64,000 bases of DNA from the NCBI RefSeq assembly GCF_003160695.1, contig NZ_QGDD01000001.1, positions 806,001 to 870,000 of the forward strand. Direction: 5' to 3'. Positions 10,559-19,996 of this stretch are shown here, piece after piece; the stretch's first letter is position 1; every line of letters begins with the position of its first letter. A program made the position numbers and the translations under genes. This DNA comes from Nocardioides silvaticus (lineage in GTDB: Bacteria; Actinomycetota; Actinomycetes; Propionibacteriales; Nocardioidaceae). The notes under the pieces were generated by a model that did no database searches, was not told where the DNA came from, and worked only from the letters and a program-made list of their open reading frames with translations.

Positions 10559-11460
10559 CGCTGGCCCCCTTCCGTCCGCGTCAGCTCGAGGAAGATCGAC
10601 TCCAGGTCCGCGTCCCTGCTGACGAGCTGGTGCAGCTCGATGCCGGCCGCGTGTGCGCCCCCGCCGATCTCGGCGGCGGTGCCGCCCTCGACGAGCAGGC
10701 CCGCGCCGTCCGGCGCGACCGTCCAGCCGCGGTCGGCGGCGAGCGCGGTCACCGCATCGAGTCGGGGCGACTCGACGTACGTCGCCGGCGTGGCCTGGGC
10801 ACGGAGGCCGGCCAGCGGCGAGGCGTGCCGCAGCCGCCCGTGGGCGATGACCACCACGTCGTCGACGCTCGCCTCCACCTCGCGGAGCAGGTGGCTGGAG
10901 ACGAGGACGGTGCGCCCCTCGGCGGCGAACGTCCGCAGCAGCCCGCGGATCCACACGATGCCCTCGGGGTCGAGCCCGTTGGTCGGCTCGTCGAGCACGA
11001 TGACCGGCGGGTCGGTGAGCAGCGCGGTCGCCAGGCCCAGCCGCTGCCGCATGCCCATCGAGTACTTGCCCACCCGCTGCTTCGCGGCGTGACCCATGCC
11101 GACGGCCTCCAGCACCTCCGCGCAACGCGCCTTCGACACCCCGACCTGCGGTGCGAACACCTGGAGGTGGGCGAGGCCGGTGCGGCCGGGGTGGAAGCTC
11201 GACGCCTCCAGCGCGGCGCCGACGACGCGAGCGGGCCGCTCGTGCTCGACGTACGGCCGGTCACCGACGAGCGCCCGCCCGGCGGTCGCCCGGGTGAGCC
11301 CGAGGAGCATCCGCAGCGTGGTCGTCTTGCCGGCGCCGTTCGGTCCAAGGAAGCCGGTGACGGCGCCGGGACGAACCTCGAAGCTGAGGTCGTCGACCGC
11401 GCGCAACGGCCCGAACTGCTTGGTCAGCCCCTCCACCACGAGGGTCGGCGCAGAGATCAT
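10555..11460 (-). CDS. ABC transporter ATP-binding protein (BcrA/NodI-like)
   Basis: ATPase of 301 aa that powers the permease encoded next to it. Walker A GPNGAGKTT at 39-47, signature YSMGMRQRLGLA, Walker B VIVLDEPTNGLDPEG and the switch histidine in VLVSSHLLREVE are intact. A C-terminal extension of about 80 residues follows, as in drug and antibiotic exporters of this family. The gene pair lies between glmM and coaA on the minus strand, 42 bp downstream of the glmM stop, though it may have its own promoter near 11461-11500. Efflux or immunity is likely; no biosynthetic genes are near. Confidence 0.9.
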   Translation of the reverse strand: MISAPTLVVEGLTKQFGPLRAVDDLSFEVRPGAVTGFLGPNGAGKTTTLRMLLGLTRATAGRALVGDRPYVEHERPARVVGAALEASSFHPGRTGLAHLQVFAPQVGVSKARCAEVLEAVGMGHAAKQRVGKYSMGMRQRLGLATALLTDPPVIVLDEPTNGLDPEGIVWIRGLLRTFAAEGRTVLVSSHLLREVEASVDDVVVIAHGRLRHASPLAGLRAQATPATYVESPRLDAVTALAADRGWTVAPDGAGLLVEGGTAAEIGGGAHAAGIELHQLVSRDADLESIFLELTRTEGGQR

Positions 11461-11502
11461 GCGCCGAGCCTTGCAGACCGCCCGAACCGAAGGGTGGCAG
11501 GG

Positions 11503-12867
11503 TCAGAGCGACAGCCGGGCGCGGACGACGCCGGCGAGCCCGTCGGCCACCGAGCGAGCCTGCTCCGCGGTCGGCGCCTCGACCATCACCCGCACCAGAG
11601 GCTCGGTGCCCGAGGGGCGGAGGAGCACCCGGCCGGAGTCGCCGAGGTCGGCCTCGGCGGCCGCGACCGCGGCGACCAGCTCGGCGTCGTGGCAGCGGTC
11701 CTTGTCGACGCCGGGAACGTTGACCAGCACCTGGGGCAGCCGGGTCATCGCGGCCGCCAGCTGCTGGAGGCTCTGACCTGTGGTGACCATCCGCTGCATC
11801 ACGTGCAGGGCGGTCAGCAGCCCGTCGCCGGTCGTCGCGTGCGCCCGCATGATCACGTGCCCGGACTGCTCGCCGCCGAGCGTGTAGCCGCCGGCCCGCA
11901 TGTCCTCCAGCACGTAACGGTCGCCGACCGCGGTCTGGCGCACGGTCACGCCGGCGGCCGTGAGCGCCTGGACCAACCCGAGGTTGCTCATCACGGTCGC
12001 GACGAGGGTGTCGTCGACGAGGTCGCCGGACTCCTTCATCGCGAGCGCCAGGATCACCATGATCTGGTCGCCGTCGACCACGGTGCCGGTGTGGTCGACG
12101 GCCAGGCAGCGGTCGGCGTCGCCGTCGACGGCGAAGCCGGCGTCGGCCCCGCGCTCCACGACCGCCCGCTGCAGCAGCTCGAGGTGGGTGGAGCCGCAGC
12201 CCTCGTTGATGTTGAGCCCATCGGGCTCGGCGCCGATCGCGATGACCTCGGCGCCGGCGGCGGCCAGCGCCATCGGGCCGACCTCGCTCGCCGCGCCGTG
12301 GGCGCAGTCCAGCACGACCCGGAGCCCGGCCAGGGGTTTGTCGAGCGTGGCCACCAGGTGCGCGGCGTACTCCTCGGCTGTCGGGCCGTACGGCGTCACC
12401 CGGCCGACGTCGGCACCGGTCGGCCGCTCCCACTCCTGGCGGAGGTGCTCCTCGATCTCGCGCTCGAGCGCGTCGTCGAGCTTCACGCCGCCGCGGGCGA
12501 GGAACTTGATGCCGTTGTCGGGCATCGGGTTGTGCGACGCGGAGATCACGACGCCGACGTCGGCGCCGAGGGCGTCGGTGAAGTAGGCGACGCCGGGGGT
12601 CGGCAGCACGCGGAGGCGCAGCACGTCGACCCCGGCCGAGGCCAGGCCGGCCACGACGGCGTGCTCGAGGAACTGCCCGGAGATCCGGGTGTCCCGGCCG
12701 ACCACGGCCAGGGGCCGCTGGCGACCGCTGCCGAGCCCGCCGTGCTCGACGAGCACGCGGGCGGCCGCGACGCCGAGGTCCAGGGCCAGCTCTGCGGTCA
12801 GATGACCGTTCGCCAGGCCCCGGACCCCGTCGGTGCCGAAGATCCGGGTCTCGACAGGCTCGACCAC
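11503..12867 (-). CDS. glmM: Phosphoglucosamine mutase
   Basis: Converts glucosamine-6-phosphate to glucosamine-1-phosphate, following GlmS. The 454-aa protein has the active-site phosphoserine loop ISASHNP (Ser111), the metal-binding DGDADRC and the GEQSGH sugar-binding loop, with the C-terminal [12 protein letters not shown] phosphate-binding loop. The family normally begins [12 protein letters not shown]. Here the GTG at 12867 adds VVEPVETR, and this extension is encoded by the palindromic repeat GGTCTCGACAGGCTCGACC. No strong ribosome binding site is visible, so the start is less certain than the identity. The rpsI stop is 13 bp upstream, indicating an rplM-rpsI-glmM operon. Confidence 0.96.
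   Translation of the reverse strand: MVEPVETRIFGTDGVRGLANGHLTAELALDLGVAAARVLVEHGGLGSGRQRPLAVVGRDTRISGQFLEHAVVAGLASAGVDVLRLRVLPTPGVAYFTDALGADVGVVISASHNPMPDNGIKFLARGGVKLDDALEREIEEHLRQEWERPTGADVGRVTPYGPTAEEYAAHLVATLDKPLAGLRVVLDCAHGAASEVGPMALAAAGAEVIAIGAEPDGLNINEGCGSTHLELLQRAVVERGADAGFAVDGDADRCLAVDHTGTVVDGDQIMVILALAMKESGDLVDDTLVATVMSNLGLVQALTAAGVTVRQTAVGDRYVLEDMRAGGYTLGGEQSGHVIMRAHATTGDGLLTALHVMQRMVTTGQSLQQLAAAMTRLPQVLVNVPGVDKDRCHDAELVAAVAAAEADLGDSGRVLLRPSGTEPLVRVMVEAPTAEQARSVADGLAGVVRARLSL
12847..12865. repeat. Palindromic repeat at the glmM start codon
   Basis: GGTCTCGACAGGCTCGACC is an imperfect palindrome that supplies codons 1-7 of glmM. With two flanking bases on each side it is identical to the copy inside the ABC-F gene (21549-21567, opposite written orientation) and recurs in the methyltransferase gene (26707-26725). 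Confidence 0.85.
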
Positions 12868-12880
12868 CGGATCGCCCGGA

Positions 12881-13429
12881 TCAGCGCTTGCTGTACTGCG
12901 GGGCCTTGCGGGCCTTCTTGAGGCCGGCCTTCTTGCGCTCGGTGGCGCGGGCGTCGCGGGTCAGCAGACCGGCCTTCTTCAGGGTCGGCCGGTTCGCGTC
13001 GATGTCGATCGCGTTGAGCGACCGGGCCACACCGAGGCGGAGCGCACCCGCCTGGCCGGTGATGCCGCCGCCGTGGATGCGGGCGATCACGTCGAAGCGA
13101 CCCTCGAGCCCGAGGGCGGCGAAGGGCTCGTTGACGACCTGCTGGTGCAGCTTGTTGGGGAAGTACGACTCGAGGGTCCGGCCGTTGATCGTCCACACGC
13201 CGGTGCCCGGGACGATCCGGACGCGGGCCACGGCCTCCTTGCGACGGCCGGTGGCCGCGCCGGGGGCGATGGTGGCGGGACGGGCGGCGAGGGCGGCCTC
13301 GGACGGCGTGGACTCGCTGGTGTAGGCGAGGCCCTGCTCGTCGGACTCGAAGGTCTCCTCGACCTCGGTGTTGTCAGTCATGTCGGCGGTGTCAGCCACG
13401 TTCTGGTCCTTCGAAGTCGAGTCAGTCAC
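12881..13429 (-). CDS. rpsI: 30S ribosomal protein S9 (uS9)
   Basis: Small-subunit protein whose C-terminal tail reaches the P-site tRNA. The conserved core starts at [18 protein letters not shown] (about residue 60) and ends with the canonical [12 protein letters not shown]. The 182-aa protein carries an acidic N-terminal extension of about 58 residues rich in T, E and D, as in many actinobacterial S9 proteins. GTG at 13429 overlaps the rplM stop by 4 bp. An internal ATG in the extension (MTDNTEVEE) is an alternative start. Confidence 0.98.
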   Translation of the reverse strand: MTDSTSKDQNVADTADMTDNTEVEETFESDEQGLAYTSESTPSEAALAARPATIAPGAATGRRKEAVARVRIVPGTGVWTINGRTLESYFPNKLHQQVVNEPFAALGLEGRFDVIARIHGGGITGQAGALRLGVARSLNAIDIDANRPTLKKAGLLTRDARATERKKAGLKKARKAPQYSKR

Positions 13430-13869
13430 TGGGAGATCTTCTTGATCTCGTAGGGAACGGCCTGCTGGGCCTGGTGCGGGTGGGCCGGGCCGGCGTACAC
13501 CTTCAGCTTCTTCACGATCTGACGGCCGAGGCGGTTCTTCGGGACCATGCCCCAGACAGCCTTCTCGACGGCCTTGCGGGCGTCCTTGTCCAGGACCTCG
13601 CCGATCGGGGTCGCGGTCAGACCACCCGGGAAGCCGGAGTGGCGGTAGACCATCTTGTCGGTCCGCTTGTTGCCGCTGAGCGAGACCTTCTCCGCGTTGA
13701 CGATGATGACGTAGTCACCGGTGTCGGCGTTGGGCGCGAAGATGGGCTTGTGCTTGCCGCGCAGCAGGTTGGCGGCCGTGGTGGCGAGGCGACCGAGCGG
13801 GACGTCCGTCGCGTCGATCACGAGCCACTGGCGCTCGATGTCGCCGGGCTTCGGGGCATAGGTGCGCAT
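13426..13869 (-). CDS. rplM: 50S ribosomal protein L13 (uL13)
   Basis: Early-assembly large-subunit protein of 147 aa. [54 protein letters not shown] and [20 protein letters not shown] are all canonical. ATG 13869 gives the expected N-terminus. It heads the rplM-rpsI-glmM operon and is divergent from the BASS transporter gene; the 229-bp space between them holds a potentially structured leader. Confidence 0.98.
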   Translation of the reverse strand: MRTYAPKPGDIERQWLVIDATDVPLGRLATTAANLLRGKHKPIFAPNADTGDYVIIVNAEKVSLSGNKRTDKMVYRHSGFPGGLTATPIGEVLDKDARKAVEKAVWGMVPKNRLGRQIVKKLKVYAGPAHPHQAQQAVPYEIKKISQ

Positions 13870-13902
13870 GGCTGCGTCACTTTCTGTCGTTCGTGTGGAA
13901 CA

Positions 13903-14009
13903 CGGCCGAAGGCTCCGGCCGCGGCGTCTGCTGACGAACACTGCTCCGTACCCAGACATAGGTGCTGTGGTCGGAGACTGCCCCCGCGCGCGGGAGCGGC
14001 AGTAGACGC
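13903..14009 (-). promoter_or_regulatory. Candidate structured 5' leader of rplM-rpsI
   Basis: Between rplM (start 13869) and the divergent transporter gene there are several nested inverted repeats: CGGCCG at 13903-13908 with 13916-13921 (7-nt loop), an outer GCGTCT/AGACGC pair at 13924-13929 and 14004-14009, CTCCG/CGGAG at 13944-13948 and 13972-13976, and the palindrome CCCGCGCGCGGG near 13983-13994. If transcribed, this would fold into a multi-branched leader that could bind L13 or S9 autogenously. The transcription start is unknown and GC-rich DNA yields chance stems. Confidence 0.35.
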
Positions 14010-14098
14010 GACGGACAAGACTACGGGCGGCGCGCGGTATCCGCCAAATGCTCAGGCGTGCGACTATGACGTCTCCTCGACCCTGGGGAGGGCGCCCG

Positions 14099-14986
14099 AT
14101 GGATTCCGCACTGACGACCGTAGCGCTGCCGGTCGCGCTGGCCATCATCATGTTCGGTCTCGGACTGTCGTTGACGGTTGGCGACTTCCGCCGGATCGGG
14201 CAGTCGCCGCGTGCCGTCGTCATCGCCCTGGCCGCGCAGGTGCTGGTCCTGCCCGCGGTGTGCTTCGGGCTCGTGACCCTCGTCGACCTCGACCCGCTGC
14301 TGGCGGTCGGGATGATGCTGCTCGCCGCGTCCCCGGGAGGTACGACGGCCAACCTGTTCAGCCACCTGTTCCGCGGCGACGTGGCCCTCAACATCACCCT
14401 CACGGCCGTCAACTCCGTGCTCGCCGTCGTCACGCTGCCGGTCGTGGTCAACCTCGCACTCGCCCACTTCGACCCGGCCGACGCCGACGACGTGGGACTC
14501 CAGCTCGGCAAGACCCTGCAGGTCTTCGCGATCGTGCTGGTGCCGGTGGCGATCGGGATGGTCGTCCGTCGCTCCTCGCCGGCCTTCGCCGACCGCGCCG
14601 ACAAGCCGGTGCGGATCGCCTCCGCGGTGGTGCTGGCCCTGGTGATCGCCGGCGCGCTCCTGGCCGAGCGCGAGAACCTCGCCGACTACCTCGCCGACAT
14701 CGGTGTCGTCGCCGTCGTGTTCTGCGCGATCAGCCTGACGCTGGGCTACGTCCTGCCCCGAGTGCTGGGGGTCGAGCCGCAGCAGGCGCTGGCCTCGGCG
14801 TTCGAGGTCGGTATCCACAACAGCACGCTCGCGATCGCGGTCGCGATCAGCGTGTTGGACAGCGAGGCGCTCGCCGTGCCGGCTGCGGTGTACGGCGTCC
14901 TCATGTTCCCGCTCGCCCTCGCGGCCGGTTTCCTGCTGCGGCGCCTGCACCACGAACCGGGACACCGGGTACCGGCTCGAACATGA
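14099..14986 (+). CDS. BASS-family (bile acid:Na+ symporter-like) transporter
   Basis: Integral membrane protein of 295 aa with about nine or ten hydrophobic segments and the BASS-type conserved stretches [23 protein letters not shown] and [15 protein letters not shown]. The family couples uptake of organic acids or sterol acids to sodium; the substrate here is unknown. ATG 14099 is chosen over ATG 14066 because GGGGAGGG lies at an ideal distance upstream and the first membrane segment follows at once. The stop is 19 bp before gltA, so the two genes may be co-transcribed. Confidence 0.9.
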   Translation: MDSALTTVALPVALAIIMFGLGLSLTVGDFRRIGQSPRAVVIALAAQVLVLPAVCFGLVTLVDLDPLLAVGMMLLAASPGGTTANLFSHLFRGDVALNITLTAVNSVLAVVTLPVVVNLALAHFDPADADDVGLQLGKTLQVFAIVLVPVAIGMVVRRSSPAFADRADKPVRIASAVVLALVIAGALLAERENLADYLADIGVVAVVFCAISLTLGYVLPRVLGVEPQQALASAFEVGIHNSTLAIAVAISVLDSEALAVPAAVYGVLMFPLALAAGFLLRRLHHEPGHRVPART

Positions 14987-15005
14987 CTCGACTACGGTTC
15001 AAGGC

Positions 15006-16295
<1,290 letters not shown>

Positions 16296-16311
16296 CCGGC
16301 CGGCGAGAGCC

Positions 16312-17109
16312 GTGAGCGCCGCGGACGTCGCCGTCATCGGCGGCACCGGTTTCTACGCGTTCCTCGACGACGGCGCCGAGTCGGTCACCGTCGACACGCC
16401 GTACGGCGCGCCTTCGGCGCTGGTGAGCATCGGCCGGGTCGCCGGGCGCGAGGTGGCCTTCCTCCCGCGGCACGGGATGCGCCACGAGCACCCGCCGCAC
16501 GCGATCAACTACCGCGCCAACCTGTGGGCGCTCCGGTCACTCGGGGTGCGCCAGGTGCTCGCCCCGTGCGCGGTGGGCGGCCTGCGGCCGGAGGTCGCCC
16601 CGGGCGACGTGGTCGTGCCCGACCAGCTGGTCGACCGCACGTTCCGCCGGGTGCCGTCGTACGTCGAGACCGGCGCCTGCCACCTCCCGTTCGCTGACCC
16701 CTACTGCGGCCGGCTGCGCGGCGCCGTGCTGGCCAGCGGGCCCGACCTGGTCGACGGCGGGACGATGGTCGTGATCGAGGGTCCACGGTTCTCCACCCGC
16801 GCCGAGTCCCAGCACTACGCGGCGCAGGGCTGGACGTTGGTCAACATGACCGGTAGCCCGGAGGCGGCCCTCGCCCGCGAGATGCAGATGTGCTACGCCT
16901 CGATCGCCCTCGTCACCGACATGGACGCCGGCGCCGAGTCCGGTGCCGGAGTCGGCCAGGAGGAGGTGTTCGCGCGGTTCCGCGCCAACCTCGACCGGCT
17001 CACCGGGCTGCTCACCGAAACCGTGGCGGCCCTCCCGGACCCGGCAGGATGCTCGTGCGCCACCTGGGCCGACGACGTCGAGCTGACCTACGAGGTGCCG
17101 GGCACGTGA
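16312..17109 (+). CDS. S-methyl-5'-thioadenosine phosphorylase / purine nucleoside phosphorylase
   Basis: Phosphorolytic enzyme of 265 aa that cleaves 5'-methylthioadenosine (or a related purine nucleoside) to adenine and a ribose-1-phosphate derivative, starting methionine salvage. It has the N-terminal phosphate loop IGGTGFY, PRHG(M)RHEHPPHAINYRAN, VVIEGPRFSTRAES and the substrate-binding NMTGSPEAALAREMQMCYA with TDMDAGAE. The family pattern favours MTA, but TDMD replaces the common TDYD, so purine specificity is not certain. GTG 16312 lies 16 bp after gltA. Confidence 0.92.
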   Translation: MSAADVAVIGGTGFYAFLDDGAESVTVDTPYGAPSALVSIGRVAGREVAFLPRHGMRHEHPPHAINYRANLWALRSLGVRQVLAPCAVGGLRPEVAPGDVVVPDQLVDRTFRRVPSYVETGACHLPFADPYCGRLRGAVLASGPDLVDGGTMVVIEGPRFSTRAESQHYAAQGWTLVNMTGSPEAALAREMQMCYASIALVTDMDAGAESGAGVGQEEVFARFRANLDRLTGLLTETVAALPDPAGCSCATWADDVELTYEVPGT

Positions 17110-17125
17110 GGGCGCTGCTCCTGAC

Positions 17126-17156
17126 CTCTGAGGAAAATCAAAAGGCCGTCTCAGAG
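17126..17156. promoter_or_regulatory. Inverted repeat upstream of the HtrA-like protease gene
   Basis: CTCTGAG at 17126-17132 and CTCAGAG at 17150-17156 form a perfect 7-bp inverted repeat around an unusually AT-rich loop, 32 bp before the protease ATG. It could be an operator, a promoter-overlapping element or a weak terminator after the phosphorylase gene. Confidence 0.4.
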
Positions 17157-17187
17157 ACTTCACAGGCACGCTGAGCACCCTGGCTGC

Positions 17188-18378
17188 ATGACGATCTCCG
17201 CACCTCCGTCGTACCAGCCACCGCCGCCTTCCCTGACACCGCCGCCGCCCCCGGGAGAGCCGCGTCCGCGTCGCGGTGGGTTCGCAGCTGCGGTCCTGGC
17301 CGGCGCGCTGGTCATCGGCGGAGGTGCGGGACTGGGCGGCGCGGCGCTGTGGTCCGCGCTCGACGACGACGGCGGTTCAGACGACAGCGGCACCCCGGCG
17401 TCCGCGCCGCTCCAGGTCGCCGACACCGCCGACACTGCCGACACAGACGCGCCCGACGGGAGCGTCGAGCAGGTGGCGTCGAAGGTGTTGCCGTCGGTGG
17501 TGGCGCTCGACGTGACCGGCGGTGGCAGCGGCGGCAGCGGGTCCGGCGTGATCCTCACCGAGGACGGGCTGATCCTCACCAACGACCACGTGGTCTCGCT
17601 GGCGGGCTCGATCGACCCCGACTCCGCGCAGGTGACGGTGTCCTTCGCCGACGGGTCGACCACGCCCGCCACCGTCGTCGGCACCGACCCGCTGACCGAC
17701 ACCGCCCTGGTGCAGGCCGAGGACGTGTCGGGGCTGACGCCGGTGACGATCGGCCAGTCCGGCGACCTCGACGTGGGCGAGCAGGTCGTGGCCGTCGGCT
17801 CGCCGTACGGCCTCGACTCGACGGTGACCAGCGGCATCGTCAGCGCCCTCGACCGCCCGGTCGAGGTGGGGCGCGACGCAGAGGGCAACTCCGTCGCCTA
17901 CCCCGCGATCCAGACCGACGCCGCGATCAACCACGGCAACAGCGGCGGCGCACTGGTGAACATGGCCGGCGAGCTGGTCGGCATCAACGCCTCGATCCGT
18001 ACGCCGGACGGCGGTGACCCCGACGCCGGCTCGATCGGCCTCGGCTTCGCCATCCCGATCGACGAGGTGGTGCCGATCGTCGAGCAGCTCCGCGCCGGCG
18101 AGACCCCCACCCACGCCCGCCTCGGCATCCAGGTCAGCCCCGCCCCCGAGGGCGTCGCCGGCGCCGCCGTCTCCTCGATCGAGGAGGGCTCCGCCGCCGC
18201 CGACGCCGGCCTCCAGGACGGCGACGTCATCACCCGCATCGACGACCACCCCGTCGACTCCCCCGGAGCCCTCGTCGCGACCATCCGCTCCTACCGCCCC
18301 GACGACAAGGTCACCGTCACCTACGTCCGCGACGGCGACCAGCAGACGACCGAGCTGCAGCTCGGGTCCGACGCATAG
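17188..18378 (+). CDS. S1C trypsin-like serine protease with PDZ domain (HtrA/DegP-like)
   Basis: Membrane-anchored periplasm-facing protease of 396 aa that degrades or refolds damaged exported proteins. A proline-rich cytoplasmic tail (1-30) is followed by one membrane segment (about 31-56) and an Asp/Ser/Thr-rich linker. The trypsin fold carries the triad His134 (TNDHVV), Asp171 (LTDTALV) and Ser252 (GNSGGAL), then one PDZ domain (about 300-390; AAADAGLQDGDVITRIDD). ATG 17188. A CTCTGAG inverted repeat lies just upstream. The gene is followed by the hairpin-rich gap. Confidence 0.95.
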   Translation: MTISAPPSYQPPPPSLTPPPPPGEPRPRRGGFAAAVLAGALVIGGGAGLGGAALWSALDDDGGSDDSGTPASAPLQVADTADTADTDAPDGSVEQVASKVLPSVVALDVTGGGSGGSGSGVILTEDGLILTNDHVVSLAGSIDPDSAQVTVSFADGSTTPATVVGTDPLTDTALVQAEDVSGLTPVTIGQSGDLDVGEQVVAVGSPYGLDSTVTSGIVSALDRPVEVGRDAEGNSVAYPAIQTDAAINHGNSGGALVNMAGELVGINASIRTPDGGDPDAGSIGLGFAIPIDEVVPIVEQLRAGETPTHARLGIQVSPAPEGVAGAAVSSIEEGSAAADAGLQDGDVITRIDDHPVDSPGALVATIRSYRPDDKVTVTYVRDGDQQTTELQLGSDA

Positions 18379-18420
18379 GGCCGCTGCGCGGCTTGATGTG
18401 TGGGTCGTGGTCGGTCGGGC

Positions 18421-18594
18421 GGTGGTGCCGGGAGGTCCTCGGCCTGCGCGGGAGGGCTCGCGCCGGCGGGGCAACCACATCCGTCCCCCAGCAGCGCGGT
18501 CGCTTCGCTCCCGCGGTGCTGGGCGCCGCAGCCAGACCCATCCACGCCCCGCCGGCGCGACCCTCCCGCTTGACCTGGACCTCCCGGCCCCACC
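18421..18594. repeat. Long inverted repeat with nested hairpin
   Basis: The left arm 18421-18472 pairs along nearly its whole length with the right arm 18546-18594 (for example GGTGGTGCCGGGAGGTCC against GGACCTCCCGGCCCCACC, and the stretch around GCGCCGGCGGGGC). The loop contains its own hairpin: CCCAGCAGCGCGG at 18487-18499 with CCGCGGTGCTGGG at 18511-18523 (one mismatch). Weaker pairing continues outwards past 18400 and 18620. Confidence 0.85.
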
Positions 18595-18736
18595 GCCCGG
18601 CGAGCACGACCGACCCCTCGGGGTGGGTGGGTCTCACCTGTCGGGTTCGCCGGTGACCGGCCGCGTGGCACATGACCAACCACATCCACCCCGTCGTGGA
18701 GCCGGGTGTGGCGCGGGCGTGGCCTGCCCACCCTGA

Positions 18737-18915
18737 CCGGTGCGGGGCGTGGGCCCCGGTGGGCGAGTCCGGGCCCCGCCGGCTCCGAAGGCGGTCTCGT
18801 CGGCCTCGGCGTGCCCGGCCGGCGTTGCGTGGACTCGGGCGACCGAGCCCTGCTTGATCTGGCCGGCGGAAAAGGCCCGGCTTTGAAGCCGACCGGGGCC
18901 CACGACCCGCTCCGG
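18737..18915. repeat. Second long inverted repeat
   Basis: Arms of 24 nt at 18737-18760 and 18892-18915 pair with only two mismatches, including the perfect core GTGGGCCCCGGT / ACCGGGGCCCAC. Inside are a GAGTCC/GGACTC pair and a small CGGCT/AGCCG hairpin near 18878-18891. It lies between the first hairpin and the GNAT gene. Confidence 0.85.
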
Positions 18916-18967
18916 CCCGACCTGCAGGCCACGCCCGACACGCACCGACCGGCGCAACCCATCAAGC

Positions 18968-19996
18968 TCAGCGCAGCGTCTTCTTCTGCAACTGCCCACC
19001 CCTCGCGGTAGCGACGAACCCCATCTGCTCGTTGATCGCGATCATGTGCCGGTTGACCTCGGCGTTCCAGGTGATGACGCGGCGACGGTCCTCGGGGTGG
19101 GCCTCCTGGTAGGCCAGCAGGTTCGCGACCTTGACCGCGACGCCGAGGCGGTGGCCGCGGTGGGCGGGGTCGACGAGTGTGCCCCACTGGTGGACCCAGT
19201 GGGGGTCGGTGGCGGGGACCATGAGGTCGCTGTAGGCCACCACATTGCCGTCGCGGTCGAGGGCGACGGTGTGCCACGGCACCCGCTGCTGCTCGGCCAG
19301 GGTCCGCTCGGCGCTGCGGTGGGCCTCGATGTCGACCGTCTGGTCCTCGCGTTCGAGGTCGCCGACCGGCGCCTCGGTGTTGAGGCGGGTCGACAGCTCG
19401 AGATAGCTCAGCACGAGGTCGTCGGGGATGGGGCCTGACCAGGTCCGCAGCTCGTAGTCGGAGTGGTACGACGCCGCCTCGGCCGCGAGCCGGGTCAGCA
19501 CCTCGACGTCGGCCGGGAGCTGGAGCTCCCGCTGCACGTCACCCAGACCGAAGGCGAAGCCGTGCGCCTTGCCGAACTCCACCCCGGGCGCGCCGGTGCC
19601 GTCCGCCGCGCCGTCGTAGGGCCAGTCGGTGATGGCGTCGAGCCGGGTGCGGCCGCGCGCGGCGCACTCCTGCTCCAGGTGGGCGAGCATCGCGGACCCG
19701 AGCCCGCGCCGGCGGTGCTCGGGCACGACGGCGACGTAGAGGTCGGCCGAGGTGAGGTTGTCGATCATCGGCAGCGTGATCCAGCCGGTCGCGACCAGCG
19801 TGCCGTCGGCGGTGCCGAGGTAGATCAGCTCGTTCCGGCCCTTCGACGGCTTCTGGAGCGCGGCGACCATCTCGGGCGCGGTCCACATCGCGCCCGACTC
19901 CCCGACCTCGTGACGGACCACGGACGTGTTGAGATCCACCCACGCGTGGATGGCACCGACGTCGAGCGGGTCGACGGCGGTGATCTCGAGCGCCAC
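18968..19996 (-). CDS. Tandem-domain GNAT N-acetyltransferase (copy 1)
   Basis: Protein of 342 aa with two GNAT-like halves. The N-terminal half (about 1-160) carries VVPEHRRRGLGSAMLAHLE, a good acetyl-CoA site. The C-terminal half (about 180-342) carries LVDPAHRGHRLGVAVKVANL and ends in NRHMIAINEQMGF. GTG 19996 shares one base with the stop of copy 2, so the genes are translationally linked. It is clearly a paralogue of copy 2 (shared DWPYDGAADG/AWPYDGPADG, GLGDVQRE and ELRTWSGP segments), pointing to tandem duplication. The acetyl acceptor is unknown; mycothiol synthase also has two GNAT domains, but the distinctive residues were not established. Confidence 0.86.
   Translation of the reverse strand: MALEITAVDPLDVGAIHAWVDLNTSVVRHEVGESGAMWTAPEMVAALQKPSKGRNELIYLGTADGTLVATGWITLPMIDNLTSADLYVAVVPEHRRRGLGSAMLAHLEQECAARGRTRLDAITDWPYDGAADGTGAPGVEFGKAHGFAFGLGDVQRELQLPADVEVLTRLAAEAASYHSDYELRTWSGPIPDDLVLSYLELSTRLNTEAPVGDLEREDQTVDIEAHRSAERTLAEQQRVPWHTVALDRDGNVVAYSDLMVPATDPHWVHQWGTLVDPAHRGHRLGVAVKVANLLAYQEAHPEDRRRVITWNAEVNRHMIAINEQMGFVATARGGQLQKKTLR

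Larger units (their letters stand above)
18379..18967. other. 589-bp gene-free region dominated by two large hairpins
   Basis: No frame here resembles a known protein, and codon usage in the open frames is not protein-like (runs of R, P and G on both strands). A short stem (GCCGC/GCGGC at 18380-18392) follows the protease stop directly. The rest consists of two long imperfect palindromes described separately (18421-18594 and 18737-18915). The convergent neighbours are the protease (plus) and a GNAT gene (minus), so the region could simply be a heavily structured terminator zone, or a non-coding or mobile repeat. Confidence 0.7.

Noticed and set aside
10630..12921. A 763-codon plus-strand open frame across the ABC ATPase and glmM genes
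   Set aside because: Spans two unrelated conserved minus-strand genes and lacks any motif; third-position GC bias explains it.
12881..13060. Fusion of an extra domain to ribosomal protein S9
   Set aside because: The acidic N-terminal extension is common in actinobacterial S9 proteins and is not a separate domain.
18640..18660. Possible tRNA T-loop (GGGTTCGCC) in the hairpin region
   Set aside because: No acceptor, D or anticodon arms can be built around it.
18634..18999. Possible small genes in the hairpin region
   Set aside because: Open frames exist on both strands but encode Arg/Pro/Gly-rich sequence dictated by the palindromes, without start signals or similarity to known proteins.
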